Source: Nocardioides soli
GTDB lineage: Bacteria > Actinomycetota > Actinomycetes > Propionibacteriales > Nocardioidaceae
Length of the DNA: 44,696 bases
Assembly (NCBI RefSeq): GCF_014191495.1
Contig: NZ_JACHWR010000007.1
Span: 1 to 44,696 of the forward strand
Direction of reading: 5' to 3'
In this document: in pieces, positions 41,301 through 44,696 of the stretch
Position numbering within the stretch: position 1 is the first letter of the stretch
Layout of the letters: every line of letters starts with the position of its first letter
Program-made: the position numbers and the translations under genes
Notes under the pieces: model-generated
Databases searched by the model: none
What the model was told of the DNA's origin: nothing
Seen by the model: only the letters and a program-made list of their open reading frames with translations

Positions 41301-43260
41301 GCGCACCGTGCCGCTGCCGGCCACCGGCGCCATCCAGCTGGTGAAGACGGCGAGCGCCGTCCACGACCTCGACGGCAACGGGCCCGACGAGGGCGACACG
41401 ATCGAGTACTCGTTCCGCGTCACCAACACCGGCAACGTGCGACTCGACCCGGTGACGGTCTCCGACCCGAAGGTCGGCCCGGTCACCTGCCCGAGCGGTG
41501 CCCTCGACCCGGGCGAGTCGTTCGACTGCACCCCGGTGACCTACACCATCACCGCGGCCGACCAGGGCCTCGGCCGCGTGGACAACACCGCCACCGCGAC
41601 CGGGACGGCGCCCAGCGGCGGCACCGTGCAGGACACCGACTCCACCACGACGCCGGTGCAGCCGACGGTCACCAACGTGAAGGTCACCAAGACCGTCGAC
41701 CAAGCCGCGCCGCGCGAGGGCGACGTCGTGACCTACACGCTCGCCGTCACCAACACCGGTGCCGCCGCGGCTCGCGACGTGGTCGTCGTGGACGTGCTGC
41801 CGGCCGGCGTCACGCTGGTCTCCGCCGACGCGCCGTGCACGACCTCGGGGGTGACGGTCCGCTGTGAGCTGGGCACCGTGCCCGCCGGCCAGACCCGGTC
41901 GGTCGACGTCCGGGTGAAGGTCGCGCCGCTGCCGACCTCGGGGGCCGACCACCAGCACCTCTTCGACGTGCAGAAGACCGAGGTGCAGGTGGACGTCGAG
42001 CCCGGCGCCCAGGCGACCGGCACGGTCACCTGCCCGAGCGGGTACGTCGTGACCGACGGCTCGGGCCGCGTCGACCACGTCGACCAGGGCACCGGCACGC
42101 TCGCCGACGTCGCGATGACCGAGAACCACGCGGTCGGCGACGACGGCTGGACCGCCCGGTTCCTCAACGAGGCGACCGGTCGCGCGCAGGCGAAGGTCTT
42201 CGCGGTCTGCGTCGCGCGTGACAGCGAGGTCGTCTCCGGACACCGGCACTCGCTGGTGATCGACGGCCAGCAGTCCGAGACCCGGAGCCTGCCGACCGGC
42301 CGCACCACCATCGCGATGGGCTGCGTCTCTGGCCAGGTGCCGATCCAGCCGGGCTACGCGCTCGACGACGCGGCGCCCGTCGTGACGACGTACCCCGACG
42401 GCGAGCACGGCTGGACCTTCGCCGTCGACAACCCGGGCGGGGCCTCGGCGGGCACGTTCACGCTCCGCTGTCTCGACGTCCTGGTCGGCTCCGCCCACGG
42501 GCACCAGCACCGGCTCGCGCTCGACGAGGTCCGGCAGACCGCCACGGTCCAGCCGGGCGAGGTCGCCGAGGTCACGCTGAGCTGCGCGGCCGACGCCAAG
42601 GGCATCGTGGCGGGGTACGACGTGGACCCGGGCCTGGTCGTCCTCGGCAACGACCCGCGGCCGATCGTCCGGGTGTTCAAGCTCTACAACCCGACCGCCG
42701 AGCCGCTCGACGCCCGTCTCTACCTGCTCTGCCTGGCCAACCGCACCGAGCGTGGCGCCGACGCGGACGGCACGGTGGTCAACACCGCGACGGTGTCGAC
42801 GAGCACGACGGAGACCTCCACGACGGACAACGCCTCGAGCGTGACCTTCCAGGTGGACACCTCGCCGGCGAGCACCCCGTCGGCGCCGTCGGCGCCGTCG
42901 ACGCCGGCCGGGCCGAGCGGCCCGTCGGTGCCGCCCACGGTGATCCCCGGCCTGACCCCGGTGGTGCCGAGGGCACTGGTGGCGCGCGCCGCCGTGACCG
43001 CGACCGTCGGCTGCGCGGGCACCACCGCCTGCACCGGCCGGGCCACGCTGGTGGCCGCGAAGCGGGTGAAGGTCCGCGGCACCGTCGTGCGGAAGGGTGC
43101 GGTGCTGGCCAAGGCGTCGTACTCCGTCGAGGCGGGCTCGCAGACCAAGCTGCGGCTGGCCAAGACCCGCCTCGGGAAGGTCGCGCTGAAGGGTGCGAAG
43201 GTACGCCGCGCCGCCCTGCGCGTCGGCGGCGAGAGCTTCACGGTGCGGCTCCACCGCTGA
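38341..43260 (+). CDS. secreted DUF11-type repeat protein with triplicated HxH domain
   Basis: The protein is 1639 aa. A signal peptide (VALGLTAGLFALLPTAPAVA) precedes a Gly run, a beta-propeller-like region (about 50-290, VYSIDQGSHAISKITPSTGA) and a Cys-containing domain. Six repeats of about 115 aa follow (about 420-1110), each with D-x-DGNGPDxGDT, VTNTGxVxLDPV and VDNTATATGTxPSG. The D/N-rich loop resembles a calcium site. One classical DUF11 domain (about 1112-1195) is next, then three units of about 90 aa with HxHxL and paired Cys (about 1198-1480). A Ser/Pro linker and a Lys/Arg-rich C-terminal domain end the protein. ATG 38341 is preceded by GGGGGG. No sortase motif is seen. Confidence 0.85.
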   Translation: MSLSRARMRAARPSRARRGGTAAVALGLTAGLFALLPTAPAVATGGGGGGGGTASFVCASDTVYSIDQGSHAISKITPSTGAASSNGSFDAGSGDAVNALALPGGGGRYAYAFNRSDNQVLRFDAATGDTDSYHQPSNDNASSVIAGAINPATGIYYYAAGGDPWRLYAFNTGTNTSIGRVGTISDLSVNGDMAFDAVGNLYVVSNASNTAAGTLARVNGPLPTTAGSTTLAATKLATLPGNSGQYASMAFDGSGDLVIGTGSGKVLRVNPSSGVLISTKDTNRQLSDMASCSSPSTANANVNLPSGRHGSGDQFTVTITGNGVSSGNTGTTTGSDSGLQGNPAEVAGPVVVVPGKTYTITQTAAGGTDLNDYTTTWKCVSGVSGTTIASGAGNSGTFTVPASAGSTITCTFTDLPRLPAIELDKTAGALVDTDGNGPDAGDTVTYGFKVTNTGNIVLDPVTVADPKLGAITCPSGPLAVGASITCTPKTYAVSQSEVDAGRVDNTATATGIGSNGVRVTDTDSVTVPVTPRPAIELDKTAGPVVDADDNGPDAGDTITYGFTVTNTGNVTLDPVTLVDLMLADAMLGGAIACGTGALAPGASRTCTSQTYELTQADVNAGKVANTATATGTPPSGPVVTDTDSTTTTLAGAPEIALDKTASTIVDGDGNGPDAGDTITFGFEVTNTGTVTLDPVAITDPMLGGAIACGTGALAPGASRTCTSQTYELTQADVNAGKVDNTATATGTPPSGPSVTDTDGTHTPVTGTPAITLDKIAGAIVDGDGNGPDRGDTIDYTFVVTNTGTVTLSTVGVSDPKAGPVSCPVTTLAPGASTTCTAAAYALTQADVDAGKVDNTATATGTPPYGPKVTDRDSTHTPVPPHAALELLKTAGAVNDVNGNGLDDGDTVTYHFTVTNTGTVTLSLIGVTDPKVGPVTCPATSLAPGESLECEPRTYSLTQDDIDHGSVDNTATATGTTPSGETVEDDDSRTVPLPATGAIQLVKTASAVHDLDGNGPDEGDTIEYSFRVTNTGNVRLDPVTVSDPKVGPVTCPSGALDPGESFDCTPVTYTITAADQGLGRVDNTATATGTAPSGGTVQDTDSTTTPVQPTVTNVKVTKTVDQAAPREGDVVTYTLAVTNTGAAAARDVVVVDVLPAGVTLVSADAPCTTSGVTVRCELGTVPAGQTRSVDVRVKVAPLPTSGADHQHLFDVQKTEVQVDVEPGAQATGTVTCPSGYVVTDGSGRVDHVDQGTGTLADVAMTENHAVGDDGWTARFLNEATGRAQAKVFAVCVARDSEVVSGHRHSLVIDGQQSETRSLPTGRTTIAMGCVSGQVPIQPGYALDDAAPVVTTYPDGEHGWTFAVDNPGGASAGTFTLRCLDVLVGSAHGHQHRLALDEVRQTATVQPGEVAEVTLSCAADAKGIVAGYDVDPGLVVLGNDPRPIVRVFKLYNPTAEPLDARLYLLCLANRTERGADADGTVVNTATVSTSTTETSTTDNASSVTFQVDTSPASTPSAPSAPSTPAGPSGPSVPPTVIPGLTPVVPRALVARAAVTATVGCAGTTACTGRATLVAAKRVKVRGTVVRKGAVLAKASYSVEAGSQTKLRLAKTRLGKVALKGAKVRRAALRVGGESFTVRLHR
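40096..40270. repeat. intragenic near-identical repeat, copy 1
   Basis: About 175 bp of the second DUF11-like unit match 40441-40615 almost base for base (offset 345 bp, 115 codons), from ATGCTCGGCGG through the ACCGACACCGAC region. The other units are much more diverged, so this pair was homogenised or duplicated recently. Confidence 0.75.
40441..40615. repeat. intragenic near-identical repeat, copy 2
   Basis: Partner of 40096-40270, in the third DUF11-like unit. Recombination between them would remove or add exactly one 115-aa unit in frame. Confidence 0.75.
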
Positions 43261-43270
43261 GCCCGGCCCC

Positions 43271-43311
43271 GAGCTCGGGCATGCGGCAGGATGAGCCGCA
43301 TGCCCGAGCTC
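43271..43311. repeat. 17-bp perfect inverted repeat around the enoyl-CoA hydratase start
   Basis: GAGCTCGGGCATGCGGC (43271-43287), loop AGGATGA, and the exact inverse (43295-43311). The upstream ATG (43291) is in the loop with its AGG, while a second ATG (43300) is in the 3' arm. It lies 11 bp after the stop of the DUF11 gene, so it may double as that gene's terminator. Confidence 0.85.
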
Positions 43312-44046
43312 GTGCACTACCGGGTGGCCGACGCGGTCGCCACCATCACCCTCGACTCCGAGCACAACCGCAACGCGCTCTCCCGCCGGCTGGTCTCCGA
43401 GCTGTTCGAGTGCCTGGAGCGGGCCGAGTCGGACGCCGAGGCGACGGTCGTGCTGATCACCTCGGCCGGCCGGGTGTTCTGCTCCGGTGCCGACCTCTCC
43501 GAGGCCGCCGACGGCGGCATGGACGAGGGCGCCCGCAGGATCGTCGCGCTGCAGCGGCTGATCGTGAGCATGGACAAGCCGGTCGTGACCCGGCTGGCCG
43601 GACCCGTGCGCGCCGGTGGGATCGGCATCGTGGCCGCCTCCGACATCGTGGTCGCGAGCGACGACGCGACGTTCGCGCTGACCGAGGTCAAGCTCGGCCT
43701 GGCCGCGGCGATCATCTCGCTCACCGTGCACGCCCGGATGAGCCCCCGAGCGGCGTCCCTGACGACGCTGGGCGGTGAGGTCTTCACCGGCGCCGAGGCC
43801 GCGGCGTACGGCCTGGTCACGACGGCCGTGCCCGCCGACCGGCTCGACGAGGAGGTGGGGAGGGTCTGCGCGTCGCTCGCGACCGGGGCGGCCCAGGGCC
43901 TGCGCGAGTCCAAGCGCATCCTCAACCGCGACCTGCTCGCCCGGATCGACGCACACGGCGAGGAGATGGCCGAGCTGTCCGCCCGTCTGTTCGCCTCCGA
44001 CGAGGCGCGTGCCGCGATGACGGCGTTCCTGTCCCGCAAGCGGTAG
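43291..44046 (+). CDS. enoyl-CoA hydratase/isomerase family protein
   Basis: The protein is 251 aa with the crotonase fold. Motifs are ITLDSEHNRNALSRRLVSEL, the first oxyanion segment GRVFCSGADLSEA, the second LAGPVRAGGIGIVAASDIVV, and FALTEVKLGLAAAIISL. The Glu in LTEVKLG matches one catalytic acid of hydratases, while the other position is Asp/Ala-like, so hydratase, isomerase or another crotonase activity are all possible. ATG 43291 has GGCAGG upstream; ATG 43300 is an alternative. It stands alone and is not linked to the acyl-CoA operon 30 kb away, which lacks its own hydratase. Confidence 0.88.
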   Translation: MSRMPELVHYRVADAVATITLDSEHNRNALSRRLVSELFECLERAESDAEATVVLITSAGRVFCSGADLSEAADGGMDEGARRIVALQRLIVSMDKPVVTRLAGPVRAGGIGIVAASDIVVASDDATFALTEVKLGLAAAIISLTVHARMSPRAASLTTLGGEVFTGAEAAAYGLVTTAVPADRLDEEVGRVCASLATGAAQGLRESKRILNRDLLARIDAHGEEMAELSARLFASDEARAAMTAFLSRKR

Positions 44047-44089
44047 CCGGCCGGGTAGGCTAGTCGACTCGCTGCAAGAGGGGACAGGC

Positions 44090-44696
44090 GTGTCGGAAGA
44101 GCTGGTCGAGAGGGAGATCGCGACCGAGCAGGGGTTCGTGGACCGGGTCTATCGACAGCTGGAGGTGTCGGCCCGGGCCGCGCAGGAGCTCGCCCGCGAG
44201 GGCCACAGCCGGGGCCGGCTCGGTCACGAGGGCGGGCTCGTCGAGCGCGACGCGATGGTGTTCCAGGCCGCGCGCCGGATCGCCCAGCTCGACGCCGCCC
44301 ACGAGGGCCTGGTCTTCGGCCGCCTCGACATGCTGCCCGACCTCGACCCGGAGCCGCGCTACATCGGCCGCATCGGCCTGCGCGACGACAACCGCGACTC
44401 GCTGCTGATCGACTGGCGCGCCCCGGCCGCGGCGGTGTTCTACCAGGCCACCGCGGCCGAGCCGCAGCGCGTCGTACGCCGCCGCGTGCTGCGCGCCGCC
44501 GGCCGCACGGTCGTGGGCGTCGAGGACGAGCTGCTCGACGCCGAGGTCGAGACCGACCTCCCGATCGTCGGCGAGGGCGCGCTGATGGCCCAGCTCTCGC
44601 GGGCCCGCGACCGCTCCATGCACTCGATCGTCGCGACCATCCAGGCCGAGCAGGACCGGGCGATCCGGGCGCCCGGCCGCGGCGTCGTCTCGATCT
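44090..44696 (+). CDS. HelD/UvrD-like ATPase, RNA polymerase recycling type (3' end missing)
   Basis: The first 202 codons are present; the gene runs off the window. The N-terminus (SEELVEREIATEQGFVDRVY) is a charged coiled coil. It is followed by GLVFGRLDMLPDLDPEPRYI, GRIGLRDDNRDSLLIDWRAP, AAAVFYQATAAEPQRVVRRR and HSIVATIQAEQDRAIRAPGR. These are typical of the actinobacterial HelD/HelR group, which removes stalled RNA polymerase or rifampicin-bound polymerase. The window ends at GVVSI, a few residues before the expected Walker A. GAGGGGACAGGC precedes the GTG start. Confidence 0.85.
   Translation, partial: MSEELVEREIATEQGFVDRVYRQLEVSARAAQELAREGHSRGRLGHEGGLVERDAMVFQAARRIAQLDAAHEGLVFGRLDMLPDLDPEPRYIGRIGLRDDNRDSLLIDWRAPAAAVFYQATAAEPQRVVRRRVLRAAGRTVVGVEDELLDAEVETDLPIVGEGALMAQLSRARDRSMHSIVATIQAEQDRAIRAPGRGVVSI

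Noticed and set aside
38344..43956. An 1870-codon open frame on the minus strand
   Set aside because: Antisense to the DUF11 protein and the start of the enoyl-CoA hydratase. It shows no domain and is Arg/Gly/Val-rich as shadow frames are.

Overview
The window is very GC-rich DNA with GTG/ATG starts, overlapping GTGA/ATGA gene junctions and a LexA box of the TCGAAC-N4-GTTCGA type. With a SigK/RskA pair, HelD-like motor protein, MDMPI-type and TIGR03084-type proteins and FadE/AccA/AccD sets, it points to an actinobacterium, most likely Nocardioidaceae (Nocardioides-like). The organism assignment is inference. No rRNA, tRNA, CRISPR or phage genes were seen.

Layout. 1-85: start of a minus-strand alpha/beta hydrolase (proline iminopeptidase-like). 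104-4254: PadR regulator with a dyad operator, a 47-aa ORF, an ABC ATPase and an FtsX-type permease, all overlapping. 4419-13411: seven-gene acyl-CoA catabolic operon (TetR, TIGR03084-type protein, AtuA/DUF1446, acyl-CoA dehydrogenase, carboxyltransferase, biotin carboxylase, second acyl-CoA dehydrogenase), with the same gene order I recall for M. tuberculosis Rv0976c-fadE13-accD2-accA2-fadE12. 13499-15884: LexA-controlled dinB and a YihY/BrkB membrane protein. 15897-17289: Tyr-phosphatase and an isoaspartyl-methyltransferase-like gene. 17355-23835: two large secreted Ig-like repeat proteins, partly duplicated, with matching leaders. 24011-27302: lipoprotein, histidine kinase and LuxR-type response regulator. 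27593-29204: an intact IS1380-family element with a CTAG target duplication. 29213-36453: a SigK operon read on the minus strand (fasciclin lipoprotein, sigK, rskA, FAD oxidoreductase joined to DUF1365, two Cfa-type methyltransferases, DUF1295). 36647-38164: membrane-anchored sulfite-oxidase-family molybdoenzyme. 38341-43260: 1639-aa secreted DUF11-type repeat protein. 43291-44046: enoyl-CoA hydratase. 44090-end: HelD-like ATPase, cut by the window edge.

The most unusual theme is short palindromic elements, several of which sit in frame inside conserved genes. A family running from GGTGGTTTCGAG to CCTCAACCACC occurs at four places. One copy forms the N-terminus of an acyl-CoA dehydrogenase, one a linker in the biotin carboxylase, and one 132-bp copy joins the FAD oxidoreductase to DUF1365 in a single 690-codon ORF. 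A different 52-bp palindrome is translated inside the carboxyltransferase, and a 67-bp palindrome occurs twice between genes. Other points of interest are two matching SigK-type promoters that tie the molybdoenzyme to the SigK regulon, a conserved structured leader before both Ig genes, two start codons buried in perfect hairpins, and a triplicated HxH/Cys domain in the DUF11 protein.
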